Positions 41,973 to 51,429 of a DNA stretch of 64,000 bases are shown here, piece after piece. Within the stretch, counting starts at the first letter, position 1. Each line of letters opens with the position of its first letter. The stretch comes from an uncultured Pelagibacteraceae bacterium (lineage in GTDB: Bacteria > Pseudomonadota > Alphaproteobacteria > Pelagibacterales > Pelagibacteraceae), in NCBI GenBank assembly GCA_902540275.1, contig CACBMB010000007.1:23051-87050 (forward strand), in the 5' to 3' direction. The position numbers were made by a program, and so were the translations under genes. The notes under the pieces were generated by a model. That model was not told where the DNA came from. It saw only the letters and a program-made list of their open reading frames with translations, and searched no databases.

Positions 41973-43652
41973 CCATTTTCTTTCTTTATTATTTAGAAAT
42001 CTGGATAATCTAGAGTAAACGGTCAAATGATATTTAAACAAATAATTTTTTTCTTTATCATCTAACATTTTGTAATTTATTAAGTCTTTTTCGATAGGTG
42101 CAAGTGTTAAATTTTCAAAAGTTAATTGATTGTTATCTTTTTTTACATATATAAGATTTTCAATTCGTATACCGAATTCTCCTTTTTTATAATAGCCAGG
42201 CTCGTTACTTAAAATCATTCCTTCACGCATCTTTATAGTATTAAATTTAGATATTGCATGAGGTCCTTCGTGAACGTTGAGAAAGAATCCAACTCCATGG
42301 CCAGTACCATGTTCATAATTTAAACCATCTTTTACTAAACTTTTTCTTGCTAGCACATCAATTAATTTTCCATTAAAGTTTTTTTTAAGATCAGCAGAAA
42401 CTACTGCTATATGACCCTTTAATACTTTAGTGAAAACATTCTTAATATTTTGTTTTGGTTTAGAGAAACAGATCGTTCGTGTAACATCAGTTGTTCCATA
42501 TTTATATTGACCACCAGAGTCACATAAAAAAATATCTTTTTTATCAATTTTTTTAGCTGATTTTTTGTTAGCTCTATAATGAACAATAGCACCATTTTTT
42601 CCAGATCCTGCAATTGTATTAAAACTTGGATATAAATATTTTTTATTTTTTTTTCTAAAGAACTCTAATTTATTCTGTGCATCAAATTCTGAAATTTTCT
42701 TTTTATTTACATTTTTTATCCAATAAAGAAATTTAGTTAATGCAACTCCGTCTAAGACATGTGCGTCAATCATTGAATTTATTTCATTTGGTGTTTTTAA
42801 GGATTTAAAAAAATATATCGGGTCTTCATTACTTTCAATCTCAAGTTTACTTCTGATTAAGTTTTCATAATAAATTGAACAACTGTTTTTATCTATAATA
42901 ATTTTTCCTTTTTTTATTTTTTTTATAAAATATTCAAAATTTTTAGGTTCAATTATTTGTTGTTTGAAAATTTTTTTTTCTTTAATTAATCTTTTAACTT
43001 TTTTTTCTTCTGCAATTAAAAAAATTTTTTTTTTATCATCTAGTAGTAAGCGGCAATTAGGAATTGGACTAGTAGGATTGTCATATCCTCTTATATTTAG
43101 TAACCATGCAACATTTTCTGGTGCACTTATAAAAAGATATTTTGATTTATTTTTTTTCATGTGACTAATAACTCTTTTAATTTTAATCAGGTGGCTTTGC
43201 CCGGTAATACTTTTATTGATTGAATAAAAAGATTTAGTACTTGGGGTATTTTTTTTAAATACTAAATCTACTAAATTTTGATCAATATTCTTAATTTCGT
43301 TATTTTTATTAAAACAGTTTTTGATTTTTGATGATGTAAAAATTTTTGGATCAATTCCAAGTTTAAGATTTTTTAAAATTTTACAATTTATAATTTTTTC
43401 ATAACTGATTATTTTAAAATATTTTCCTGCCTCAATTCCTGCTTGAATTGTATATCTACCATCAACAAATAAATAATTTTTCTTTTTTAAGATTATCGCA
43501 CATCCAGCAGATCCACTGAAATTTGATATTTTCTTTAATCTATCGTTTTGAGCATATTCACCAAAATATTCATCATTTTTTGGTATAATATAACCATCAA
43601 TTCCAAAAAAATTAAATTTTTCTCTTAATTCATTAATTTTCTTTTTAATCAT
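41955..43652 (-). CDS. pepP: Xaa-Pro aminopeptidase (M24 family)
   Basis: Dimetal peptidase that removes an N-terminal residue preceding proline. The 565-residue protein follows the long aminopeptidase P layout: two N-terminal creatinase-like domains (starting ELREKFNFFGIDGYIIPKND) and a C-terminal pita-bread domain. Metal ligands are visible in DSGGQYKYGTTDVTRTI (two Asp), EHGTGHGVGFFLNVHEGP (His), SNEPGYYKKGEFGIRIEN (two Glu). Its start overlaps the uvrD stop as ATGA, so the two are co-transcribed. Confidence 0.9.
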   Translation of the reverse strand: MIKKKINELREKFNFFGIDGYIIPKNDEYFGEYAQNDRLKKISNFSGSAGCAIILKKKNYLFVDGRYTIQAGIEAGKYFKIISYEKIINCKILKNLKLGIDPKIFTSSKIKNCFNKNNEIKNIDQNLVDLVFKKNTPSTKSFYSINKSITGQSHLIKIKRVISHMKKNKSKYLFISAPENVAWLLNIRGYDNPTSPIPNCRLLLDDKKKIFLIAEEKKVKRLIKEKKIFKQQIIEPKNFEYFIKKIKKGKIIIDKNSCSIYYENLIRSKLEIESNEDPIYFFKSLKTPNEINSMIDAHVLDGVALTKFLYWIKNVNKKKISEFDAQNKLEFFRKKNKKYLYPSFNTIAGSGKNGAIVHYRANKKSAKKIDKKDIFLCDSGGQYKYGTTDVTRTICFSKPKQNIKNVFTKVLKGHIAVVSADLKKNFNGKLIDVLARKSLVKDGLNYEHGTGHGVGFFLNVHEGPHAISKFNTIKMREGMILSNEPGYYKKGEFGIRIENLIYVKKDNNQLTFENLTLAPIEKDLINYKMLDDKEKNYLFKYHLTVYSRLSRFLNNKERKWLANFI

Positions 43653-45682
43653 TTAATTCGCTTTTGATATCTTATCCACCCCGGACTTCTAATATTATCA
43701 TTCTCCTCAAAATCTTGATTAAAATCAAAATCTTCTTCGGTATTATTTGTCTCATCAAAAAAAGAATTTTTTTCCAAATAATCTTCTGGAAGTTCATCAA
43801 TAAATCTAGAGGCCATACTATCAATCCAATCACCTTGATAGAATCTGTTCATAGAGAATGAAATTATAGCTTTCTTTTTTGCTCTGGTAATACCAACATA
43901 AGCAAGTCTTCTCTCCTCTTCTAGGCCATTTTGACCTTTTTCCTCAATAGATTTTTGATGAGGGAATAAACCCTCTTCCCATCCAGGTAAAAATACAACA
44001 TCAAACTCTAAACCTTTGGCAGCATGCATAGTCATCATATTAATTTTTTGCCCATCCCAATCTTGATCAACAGAGGTAGCCAAAGCAACATGTTCTAAAA
44101 AACTTTCTAAATTATCAAATTCCTTCATTGCGCTAAGTAATTCTTTTATATTTTCAATTCTATTTTCATTTTCTAAATCTTTTTTATTTTTTAACATTGT
44201 CGAATAACCAGACTCATCAAGAATTATTTGAAGTAATTTAACATGATTAAATTTTCTTTTATTTAAATTTTCTCTCCACTTATCCAAAAGATCTAAAAAA
44301 ATTCTTAAACTAATTTTGGCTTTGGGTTTAATTAAATTATTTTCAATCATTTTTTTTGATGAAATTTCTAAGCATAGAGAATTTTTTTTAGAATATTCAT
44401 GAATAGATTTGATAGTGCTATCTCCAATTGATCTTTTTGGATTATTGATTATCCTTTCAAAAGCCAAGTCATCTTTACTTTGATAAACTAATCTTAAATA
44501 AGCTACACAATCTTTTATTTCAGCTCTTTCATAAAATTTAATTCCGCCTAGAATTCTATAAGGTAGACCTATTTTTAAAAATCTTTCCTCAAATTCTCTA
44601 GTTTGGAAAATAGCTCTAACGAGAATTGATATATTATTCAAAGAATATTTTTTTTTTAATTTTTCAATCTCATCAGAAATTCCAATGGCCTCATCTTTTC
44701 CGTTTTTAAAGCAATTTAATTGAATTAATTCACCATCCTCTTGAGTTGATTTTAGAGTTTTGCCAACTCTATTTTGGTTATTAGAAATCAAATTTGAAGC
44801 TACTGACAAAATATTTTGAGTTGATCTATAATTTTTTTCTAATCGGATTACTTTTGTATCAGTATAAACCTGATCAAATTCTAAAAAGTTTTTGATCTCT
44901 GCACCTCTCCAACTATAAATTGATTGATCATCATCACCAACACAACAAATATTTTTATTTTTTTCAGCTAATAGATTTAACCATTTACTTTGTATAAAAT
45001 TCGTATCTTGATATTCATCAACCAAAATATACCTAAAATTTTTAGAATAAATTTCTCTAATGTCTGAATTTTTTTCTAAAATTTTGACAGTGTGTAAAAT
45101 TAAATCCCCAAAGTCACATGTGTTTAAATCGATTAATTTTTGTTGATAAATTTTGTAGATTGGTAATATCGTTTTTTCATAAATATCTTTTTTATTAATT
45201 ATTACCTCGTTCGGATAAAAACCTTTATTTTTCCAACGATCAATAATTGCAAGAATATATCTTGGTGCTAATTGTTTGACATCAATATTTTCTGCTTTAC
45301 AAATATTTTTTATTAATCTTATTTGATCATCTGTATCTATAATTGTAAAATTTGAATTTAGATTTACAGCTGATGCATGTTTTCGTAATAGTTTGGCGCA
45401 AATTGAGTGAAAGGTTCCTAACCATGACAAACCTACTGCAGCTGATCCAAGAATCTTGCTTACTCTAGTTTGCATTTCTTTCGCAGCTTTATTTGTGAAA
45501 GTGACAGCTAGAATTTGATTGGGAAAAGCTTTTTTACTATAAATAATATTGGCTATTCTTGTTGTTAAAACTTTTGTTTTACCAGAACCAGCCCCGGCTA
45601 CGATTAATAATGGGCCTTCAAGGCACATCACAGCTTCTTTTTGGTTTTTATTTAGATTTTTTAAAAAATCAGAGTTTAACAT
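43649..45682 (-). CDS. uvrD: UvrD/PcrA/Rep-type DNA helicase
   Basis: Superfamily 1A 3'-5' helicase for nucleotide excision and mismatch repair. The 677 residues show Walker A GAGSGKT (30-36), motif Ia (AVTFTNKAAKEM), motif II VDEYQDTN, motif III GDDDQSIYSWRGA, motif IV EKNYRSTQNIL, motif V TMHAAKGLEFDVVFLPGWEE, and motif VI RLAYVGITRAKK. The C-terminus is short and acidic (NNTEEDFDFNQDFEENDN). It is transcribed ahead of pepP and divergently from the AsmA-like gene. Confidence 0.94.
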   Translation of the reverse strand: MLNSDFLKNLNKNQKEAVMCLEGPLLIVAGAGSGKTKVLTTRIANIIYSKKAFPNQILAVTFTNKAAKEMQTRVSKILGSAAVGLSWLGTFHSICAKLLRKHASAVNLNSNFTIIDTDDQIRLIKNICKAENIDVKQLAPRYILAIIDRWKNKGFYPNEVIINKKDIYEKTILPIYKIYQQKLIDLNTCDFGDLILHTVKILEKNSDIREIYSKNFRYILVDEYQDTNFIQSKWLNLLAEKNKNICCVGDDDQSIYSWRGAEIKNFLEFDQVYTDTKVIRLEKNYRSTQNILSVASNLISNNQNRVGKTLKSTQEDGELIQLNCFKNGKDEAIGISDEIEKLKKKYSLNNISILVRAIFQTREFEERFLKIGLPYRILGGIKFYERAEIKDCVAYLRLVYQSKDDLAFERIINNPKRSIGDSTIKSIHEYSKKNSLCLEISSKKMIENNLIKPKAKISLRIFLDLLDKWRENLNKRKFNHVKLLQIILDESGYSTMLKNKKDLENENRIENIKELLSAMKEFDNLESFLEHVALATSVDQDWDGQKINMMTMHAAKGLEFDVVFLPGWEEGLFPHQKSIEEKGQNGLEEERRLAYVGITRAKKKAIISFSMNRFYQGDWIDSMASRFIDELPEDYLEKNSFFDETNNTEEDFDFNQDFEENDNIRSPGWIRYQKRIK

Positions 45683-45716
45683 TTAAATTATTTTAATATA
45701 AATACTCCAAAACTTT

Positions 45717-47198
45717 ATGCAAAAAAGTAATATATTAGCAAAAAAGCTCAGAAAACAAATTTTATTAATAAATAATTCAATAGAAAACTATTTCAATAAA
45801 ATTAAATCAAATTTAAAAAAAACAAAATTTGACGCAAATAGCAGACTTTTTTATGGCTTAGGAGCACTGCTGATTTTAACTTTGGCTTATTTTTTAATGC
45901 CAACCCTTTACGATAAAAACGTTCTTGAAAATAAAATAAAGAATCAAATGTTTGAGAGATACGGTATAGAAATAAATTTCAATGAAAAAATTAAATATAG
46001 CTTTTTTCCTACACCTAATTTTTACTCTAAAAATTTATCCATTGTTGCAAAAAATAAAGATATAGCAAAAGTAAAAAATTTTAAAATTTTTATTTCTACT
46101 AGTAGATTGTTTGAAATGAACTATCTTTTAATTAAGGATGTACAATTTGCTAAAGCAGACTTTAATATTAATTTTGATGATTTAGATTTTTTTAAAAATC
46201 TTTTATTTATTGATCCAAATAATTATAGTTTATCAATAATAAAAAGTAATATTTTTTTTAATAAAGAAGATGATGAAACCTTATTTATTAATAAAATTGA
46301 TTACATAAATCTTATTTATGATAAAAAAAATTTACAAAACATCCTGTCTTTTAAAAATGAAATGTTTAATGTTCCATTTAAGTTAAAAATAAAAAATAAA
46401 CCAATTGAAAAAAAATTTACATCAATATTTAACTCGAAAAAAATAAGACTTAGTATTGAAAACGAACTTCATTACAAAGAAAAAATAAAAAAGGGATTAA
46501 TTAGTATTCTTTTAATAAATAAAGATACAAAATTGAATTATCAAATATCAGAAAATTCATTAACATTTAAATCATTAGGTGAAAAAAAAAAATATAATGG
46601 GTATTTAGATTTTAAACCATTTTACCTTTCAGCAAATTTTAATTATGAAAATATGACTTTAAAAAATTTGTTAAAGAACGACTCAATTATTGTCGATTTG
46701 TTCAAATCTGAAATTTTGAATAATAAAAATCTTAATATTAATACTAATTTTAAAATCGATAATATAAACGATATAAATCAATTTAATCAATTAGATTTAA
46801 ATCTTTCATTATCAGAGGGAAATATAAGTCCTTCTAATTCTAGTGTAATGTGGAAAGATGATTTAAAAATAGAATTAGATGAAAGCTATTTGATTTACGA
46901 TAAAAGCGAAATTTATCTCGTATCTAAAATTATTGTAAATTTAAAAGATGCTATGGATTTTTTTAGTTTCTTTCAAGTTCCTAGAAAAAACCGAAAAGCA
47001 ATTAAAAAAATTGAATTTGATTTAAATTATAATATTAGTAATTCACAATTAAATTTTGATAATATCATTATAGATAATAAAGAGAATTCAAAATTAAATG
47101 ATTTTGTTAATGACTACAATGCATATCCAAAAAAAAATTTTAACAAAGTTAGATTTAGAAATTTCGTAAATGATTTATTTGAAAGTTACGATGGATAA
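45717..47198 (+). CDS. AsmA-like membrane-anchored protein
   Basis: The 493 residues begin with a basic cytoplasmic segment (about 1-48), one transmembrane helix (FYGLGALLILTLAYFLMP, about 44-61), then a long periplasmic beta-rich part. The AsmA N-terminal pattern is visible after the helix: NKIKNQMFERYGIEINFNEK, KYSFFPTPNFYSKNLSIV and the repeated strand units of the DUF3971/AsmA type. AsmA-like proteins bridge the periplasm and are implicated in lipid movement to the outer membrane. The class is assigned from architecture and the N-terminal motif; the exact subfamily is uncertain. The 3' end overlaps fumC by 13 nt. Confidence 0.55.
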   Translation: MQKSNILAKKLRKQILLINNSIENYFNKIKSNLKKTKFDANSRLFYGLGALLILTLAYFLMPTLYDKNVLENKIKNQMFERYGIEINFNEKIKYSFFPTPNFYSKNLSIVAKNKDIAKVKNFKIFISTSRLFEMNYLLIKDVQFAKADFNINFDDLDFFKNLLFIDPNNYSLSIIKSNIFFNKEDDETLFINKIDYINLIYDKKNLQNILSFKNEMFNVPFKLKIKNKPIEKKFTSIFNSKKIRLSIENELHYKEKIKKGLISILLINKDTKLNYQISENSLTFKSLGEKKKYNGYLDFKPFYLSANFNYENMTLKNLLKNDSIIVDLFKSEILNNKNLNINTNFKIDNINDINQFNQLDLNLSLSEGNISPSNSSVMWKDDLKIELDESYLIYDKSEIYLVSKIIVNLKDAMDFFSFFQVPRKNRKAIKKIEFDLNYNISNSQLNFDNIIIDNKENSKLNDFVNDYNAYPKKNFNKVRFRNFVNDLFESYDG

Positions 47199-48574
47199 AT
47201 CATTTTTTTTGGATTTATAATTTTATCATAATCTTTTTCATTTATAAATCCAGTTTTGATGGCTTCCTCTTTTAGAGTTGTCTTGTTCTTAAGAGCTTTT
47301 TTTGCAATATTAGCTGCATTATCATAACCAATTTTAGGTGCCAACGCAGTTATAAGCATTAAGGAATTATCTAAATAATATTTAATTTTATCCTTATCTG
47401 CCTTTAATCCTTTAATACAGTACAACGCAAAATTCCTTGAGCTATCTGCAAGAAGATCTATGGATTGTAGAATATTATGTGCTATCAAAGGTTTGAATAC
47501 ATTTAATTCGAAGTGACCATGAGATCCAGCCATAGTTATTCCATTATGATTTCCAATAACTTTTACACATACCATTGTTACTGCCTCAGATTGGGTTGGA
47601 TTTACTTTACCAGGCATAATTGATGAGCCTGGTTCATTGGCAGGCAGAATTAATTCGCCATATCCCGCTCTTGGTCCCGAACCTAAAAATCTAATATCAT
47701 TAGCAATTTTCATTAAACTTACAGCAGTAGTATTCAATGTACCTGAAAAATTAACAATTTCATCATGAGCAGCTAAAGCTGCAAATTTATTCTTTGTTGG
47801 TTTAAATGGAATATTAGTTATTTTTTTGATTTCGTTGATAATTTTTCTATCAAAACCTTTTTTACTATTTATACCAGTTCCTACTGCAGTACCCCCTTGT
47901 GCCAATGAATGAATTTCTTTAAGGCCATTTTTTATTCTTGAAATACAATCTTCTAATTGAGATTGATATCCTGAAAATTCTTGACCTAAAGATAAAGGTG
48001 TTGCATCTTGTAAATGAGTTCTTCCTACTTTGACTATATTTTTAAATTTCGTAACTTTTTTTTTTAATTCTTTATTTAATAACTCTAGAGATGGTAAAAG
48101 TTTATTTTTAGTTTCAATAGCTATTGCAATATGCATTGCTGTCGGAAATACATCATTAGTGGACTGTGATTTGTTTACATGATCATTAGGATGCACAGGT
48201 TTTTTTGAGCCCTTTTTTCCTCCTAAGATTTCAATTGCTCTATTAGCTATCACTTCATTTACATTCATATTAGTTTGAGTTCCCGATCCTGTTTGCCAAA
48301 CCTTTAAAGGGAAATGCTCATTTAATTTTCCTGATATAACTTCATTCGATGCTTTTATAATTGCTTTCGAAATATTAGGTGAAATTTGTTTTTCTTTTCC
48401 ATGAATCTTTGCAGCTGCTTTTTTTATTATTGCAATAGACTTTATTAATATTGGTCTCACTAAAAATTCACCTATATCAAAATATTTTTTCGATCTTTGT
48501 GTTGAGGCACCCCAATATTTATTATCAGGGACATTGATTTTTCCAATACTGTCGTATTCTTTTCTTAATTTCAT
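47186..48574 (-). CDS. fumC: Class II fumarate hydratase
   Basis: TCA-cycle enzyme that interconverts fumarate and malate, of the iron-free, oxygen-stable class. The 462 residues have the active-site blocks GSGTQTNMN (96-104), NKSQSTNDVFPTA (134-146), GRTHLQDATPLSLGQE (184-199), and the mobile SS loop GSSIMPGKVNPTQ (316-328). These match fumarase rather than aspartase or argininosuccinate lyase, although the superfamily is shared. It is complete and divergent from the MazG-like gene. Confidence 0.95.
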   Translation of the reverse strand: MKLRKEYDSIGKINVPDNKYWGASTQRSKKYFDIGEFLVRPILIKSIAIIKKAAAKIHGKEKQISPNISKAIIKASNEVISGKLNEHFPLKVWQTGSGTQTNMNVNEVIANRAIEILGGKKGSKKPVHPNDHVNKSQSTNDVFPTAMHIAIAIETKNKLLPSLELLNKELKKKVTKFKNIVKVGRTHLQDATPLSLGQEFSGYQSQLEDCISRIKNGLKEIHSLAQGGTAVGTGINSKKGFDRKIINEIKKITNIPFKPTKNKFAALAAHDEIVNFSGTLNTTAVSLMKIANDIRFLGSGPRAGYGELILPANEPGSSIMPGKVNPTQSEAVTMVCVKVIGNHNGITMAGSHGHFELNVFKPLIAHNILQSIDLLADSSRNFALYCIKGLKADKDKIKYYLDNSLMLITALAPKIGYDNAANIAKKALKNKTTLKEEAIKTGFINEKDYDKIINPKKMIYPS

Positions 48575-48639
48575 GAATATCGTTTTTAAACTATATGCTA
48601 TAGGTATATATTAGTTTTATTTAAACTTACAGGAGCAAA

Positions 48640-49011
48640 ATGACAAATTTCAATAAAGTAGGAACTTTCATGAAAACTTTCGGCCAAGAAGTAAAAACAA
48701 AACCATCATTTAGTTCGAAAAAAATCAATAAATTGAGGTTGGATTTAATTAGAGAAGAACTTGATGAACTTACAGAGGCTATGAAAAACAAAGATTTATT
48801 AGAAGTTGCCGATGCGCTTACTGATATTTTGTATGTAACTTATGGAGCTGGACATGCATTTGGAATAAATTTAGACAAATGTTTTGATGAAGTTCAAAAT
48901 TCAAATATGAGTAAGTTAGATGATAATGGGAAACCAATTTATAACGAGTCTGGAAAAGTCATGAAAGGACCAAACTATTTTAAACCAGACCTATCCAAGT
49001 TTGTAAATTAG
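48640..49011 (+). CDS. MazG-like nucleoside triphosphate pyrophosphohydrolase
   Basis: The 123-residue all-alpha NTP-pyrophosphatase carries the family metal motif: REELDELTEAM (about 48-58, ExxxE) followed by LLEVADALTDILYVTYGAG (about 63-82, ExxD), then a helix with HAFGINLDKCFDEV. The family hydrolyses (d)NTPs to monophosphates and can clean damaged nucleotides or act like phosphoribosyl-ATP pyrophosphatase. The substrate is unknown. A good AGGAG ribosome-binding site stands 6 nt upstream of the ATG. It is divergent from fumC. Confidence 0.75.
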   Translation: MTNFNKVGTFMKTFGQEVKTKPSFSSKKINKLRLDLIREELDELTEAMKNKDLLEVADALTDILYVTYGAGHAFGINLDKCFDEVQNSNMSKLDDNGKPIYNESGKVMKGPNYFKPDLSKFVN

Positions 49012-49015
49012 ATTT

Positions 49016-49096
49016 CTAACTTAAATTAAACCGTATGAGCACTGTGAATAATACTGGCAACAGAAATACCGCACTAAATTTTATTTTTTTAGTCAT
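49016..49096 (-). CDS. Possible 26-residue hydrophobic peptide
   Basis: An ATG at 49096 on the minus strand opens a 26-codon frame ending at a TAG at 49016. It starts MTKKIKFSAVFLLPVLF and continues with a hydrophobic helix, so it could be a single-pass micro-membrane protein. It fills part of the only sizeable gap here (49012-49158). No clear ribosome-binding site precedes it, and a frame this short could be chance in AT-rich DNA. Weak call. Confidence 0.25.
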   Translation of the reverse strand: MTKKIKFSAVFLLPVLFTVLIRFNLS

Positions 49097-49158
49097 TTAG
49101 GAACATATTGAAATATTTACTTAATTTAGGTGATAATATAATAAATTATTAATTTTTT

Positions 49159-50505
49159 ATGATTAAAAAAAAATTTATTTATTTTATTTTTATAATCTTA
49201 TTTATTGCTATTGGATTATTGGTAGGTAAAAAAATAATTAAAAATTTTGCATCAAATGAACAGAAGGAGTTAATCAAAAAATATATTTTTTCATTTAAAT
49301 ATATATCTGCTCAAGATGAAAAAATTAAATCACTTCAGGGAACAATATCACGATATGAATTAGATTTTAAAAATTCAAAAAAAAATATCCAAGTAGGAAA
49401 AGCAAAAGATTTTGAATTATCAAATGATAAGATATTAGAAAAATTTATTTTAGCGGATGGCTTTTATTCAGGAATCTATAATTATCTTCCAGGAAGTGGA
49501 TTTATTGATTTTCATAAAGACAATTTATTTGTTGCATCCAGTCGGGGAATTTTGGCTTACTCAAAAGATATTAAGGGTGAGTTGATTTTAAAACAAATTG
49601 AAAACAACATAAATGAATTTATTGGAATTGAACAATTTAATAAATCAAATAAATTTTCTTTAAACGATTTGCTTATTCATCAAAATATAATTTATATTTC
49701 ATATCATGAGGAAAAAGAGGAAGATTGCTGGACTAATAGTATAATATTTTCAGAGGTTAATTATGAATTTATAAATTTTAAGAAATTATTTTCTAACAAA
49801 GAATGCATAAATTCAAAGAACAATGTAGATAGTGAGTTTAATGCACATCAATCTGGTGGTCGGATTGTACATTATGATAATAATAATATTCTATTTTCAA
49901 TTGGAGATTATAGAGAGAGACATTATGCTCAAGATGAAAAAAGTATTTTTGGCAAAATAATTAAGATAAATATTAATAACTCTGATTATAAGATAATTTC
50001 TATGGGGCACAGAAATCCTCAAGGCTTATTTTTTGATCAACAAAATAATTTTGTTATAGAAACTGAACATGGTCCTTTAGGAGGAGATGAAATTAATTTA
50101 ATTGAGATTAATAGTAGCAATTCAGGTGAGATACCAAATTATGGATGGGCCATAGCATCTGCTGGTGAACATTATGGAGGTAAAACGCCTGCTAATGAAA
50201 CAAAATACAAAAAATATCCGTTATATAAATCTCATAGCGAAAATGGTTTTATTGAACCTTTATTCTCATTTGTTCCATCAATAGGAATTTCAGAAATTGT
50301 GAAAGTTGGTGAAAATAAATTTATTGTTAGTTCTTTAAAAGATAAATCTATTTATTCTTTTCAATTAAGCGAAAATCAAAAACTAATAAATCTCAAAAGG
50401 ATTGAAATTTTTGAAAGAATTAGAGACTTAAAATATAAAGATGGTAAATTATATCTTTTTTTAGAGGATACACCGTCGATTGGTATAATTAACTTTGAAA
50501 ATTAA
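49159..50505 (+). CDS. Membrane-anchored PQQ-type sugar dehydrogenase-like protein
   Basis: The 448-residue protein has an N-terminal transmembrane anchor (about 6-24, FIYFIFIILFIAIGLLVGK) and a periplasmic beta-propeller of the glucose/sorbosone dehydrogenase family. Family markers are GHRNPQGLFFDQQNNFVIET, EHGPLGGDEINLIE, NYGWAIASAGEHYGG and a C-terminal propeller blade. Known members oxidise aldoses with PQQ; whether this one binds PQQ or has a sugar substrate cannot be told. The last four bases overlap the convergent ygfZ. Confidence 0.7.
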   Translation: MIKKKFIYFIFIILFIAIGLLVGKKIIKNFASNEQKELIKKYIFSFKYISAQDEKIKSLQGTISRYELDFKNSKKNIQVGKAKDFELSNDKILEKFILADGFYSGIYNYLPGSGFIDFHKDNLFVASSRGILAYSKDIKGELILKQIENNINEFIGIEQFNKSNKFSLNDLLIHQNIIYISYHEEKEEDCWTNSIIFSEVNYEFINFKKLFSNKECINSKNNVDSEFNAHQSGGRIVHYDNNNILFSIGDYRERHYAQDEKSIFGKIIKININNSDYKIISMGHRNPQGLFFDQQNNFVIETEHGPLGGDEINLIEINSSNSGEIPNYGWAIASAGEHYGGKTPANETKYKKYPLYKSHSENGFIEPLFSFVPSIGISEIVKVGENKFIVSSLKDKSIYSFQLSENQKLINLKRIEIFERIRDLKYKDGKLYLFLEDTPSIGIINFEN

Positions 50506-51386
50506 TTTATCCAATCTGGTTTTTTGATATTTATTGAAGCCTCTCTGGTTTTAAAATCAACTTTTTCATCAAAGTTTTTGTCTAAGTATTTGATTAAAGC
50601 AAAAGGATAATCATTTTCAATTAACACTTTTCCTATTTCCATTTCATTATTATAAATACTTTCACCTTGGTGCAATTTACCATTTATAATATTAATTGGA
50701 AATATTCTTTTTGAGAGTTTGTTCTTTAATTTAATTCGTGCAGTGTTTTCTTGTCCTACATAACAACCTTTTTTGAAATCAATTCCATTTAATTCTTCAA
50801 AATTACACTCAATACCAAATAACTTATTTTGTAATTTGTTTAAATCTTTTGGAACTATTCCAAGTTTATGACTTAACGAATAGTATTCCTTCAAGTTTGC
50901 ATCATGAAGATCTAACTTTTTTAAAGATAAGTATAGTTTTTCCAAATTAATAATCAGTCTTGCTCCTAAGTTTTTGTTTCGAGGATCTAGAATTATTGGA
51001 TCTTCTCGATATTTGAAAGTATAGCCTAATAGATCTTTAGAACCTTCAATGGATAAAAATTTTTCGTAGCTAAAGCTTGCAACAACAAATTCATTACTTA
51101 AGTTTAATATTTCAACTTTTGATCTTATTTTATAGCTATTTAATTGTTTAAATAGGCTTTCTGCTTGAGATTTTTCGCAATCAATAAAATAACCCTGCTT
51201 ATGTTTTAATATTATAAATTCATAAAGAAATTTTCCTTGAGGTGTCAGTAACGATGCAAAACAACTAGAACTATCAGTAATCTTATTCATATCGTTACTA
51301 ATTAGATTTTGGAGAAATTCTTTTGAATCGGAGCCATTAATATAAAGTATAGCTCTATCATCTAATATATAAACACTGTTATTCAT
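50502..51386 (-). CDS. ygfZ: Folate-binding YgfZ/GcvT-like protein
   Basis: Tetrahydrofolate-dependent iron-sulfur cluster maturation factor (IBA57 family). The 294 residues have the GcvT-like N-terminus (RAILYINGSDSKEFLQNLIS, with the TPQGKFLYEF strand) and the diagnostic C-terminal motif KGCYVGQE (206-213, C208). Its clients are typically [4Fe-4S] enzymes. It converges on the sugar dehydrogenase-like gene and is divergent from the amidohydrolase at 51430. Confidence 0.9.
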   Translation of the reverse strand: MNNSVYILDDRAILYINGSDSKEFLQNLISNDMNKITDSSSCFASLLTPQGKFLYEFIILKHKQGYFIDCEKSQAESLFKQLNSYKIRSKVEILNLSNEFVVASFSYEKFLSIEGSKDLLGYTFKYREDPIILDPRNKNLGARLIINLEKLYLSLKKLDLHDANLKEYYSLSHKLGIVPKDLNKLQNKLFGIECNFEELNGIDFKKGCYVGQENTARIKLKNKLSKRIFPINIINGKLHQGESIYNNEMEIGKVLIENDYPFALIKYLDKNFDEKVDFKTREASINIKKPDWIN

Positions 51387-51429
51387 ATTTGATTGATACT
51401 AAATTTTAATATAATAACTTTTTTCATAA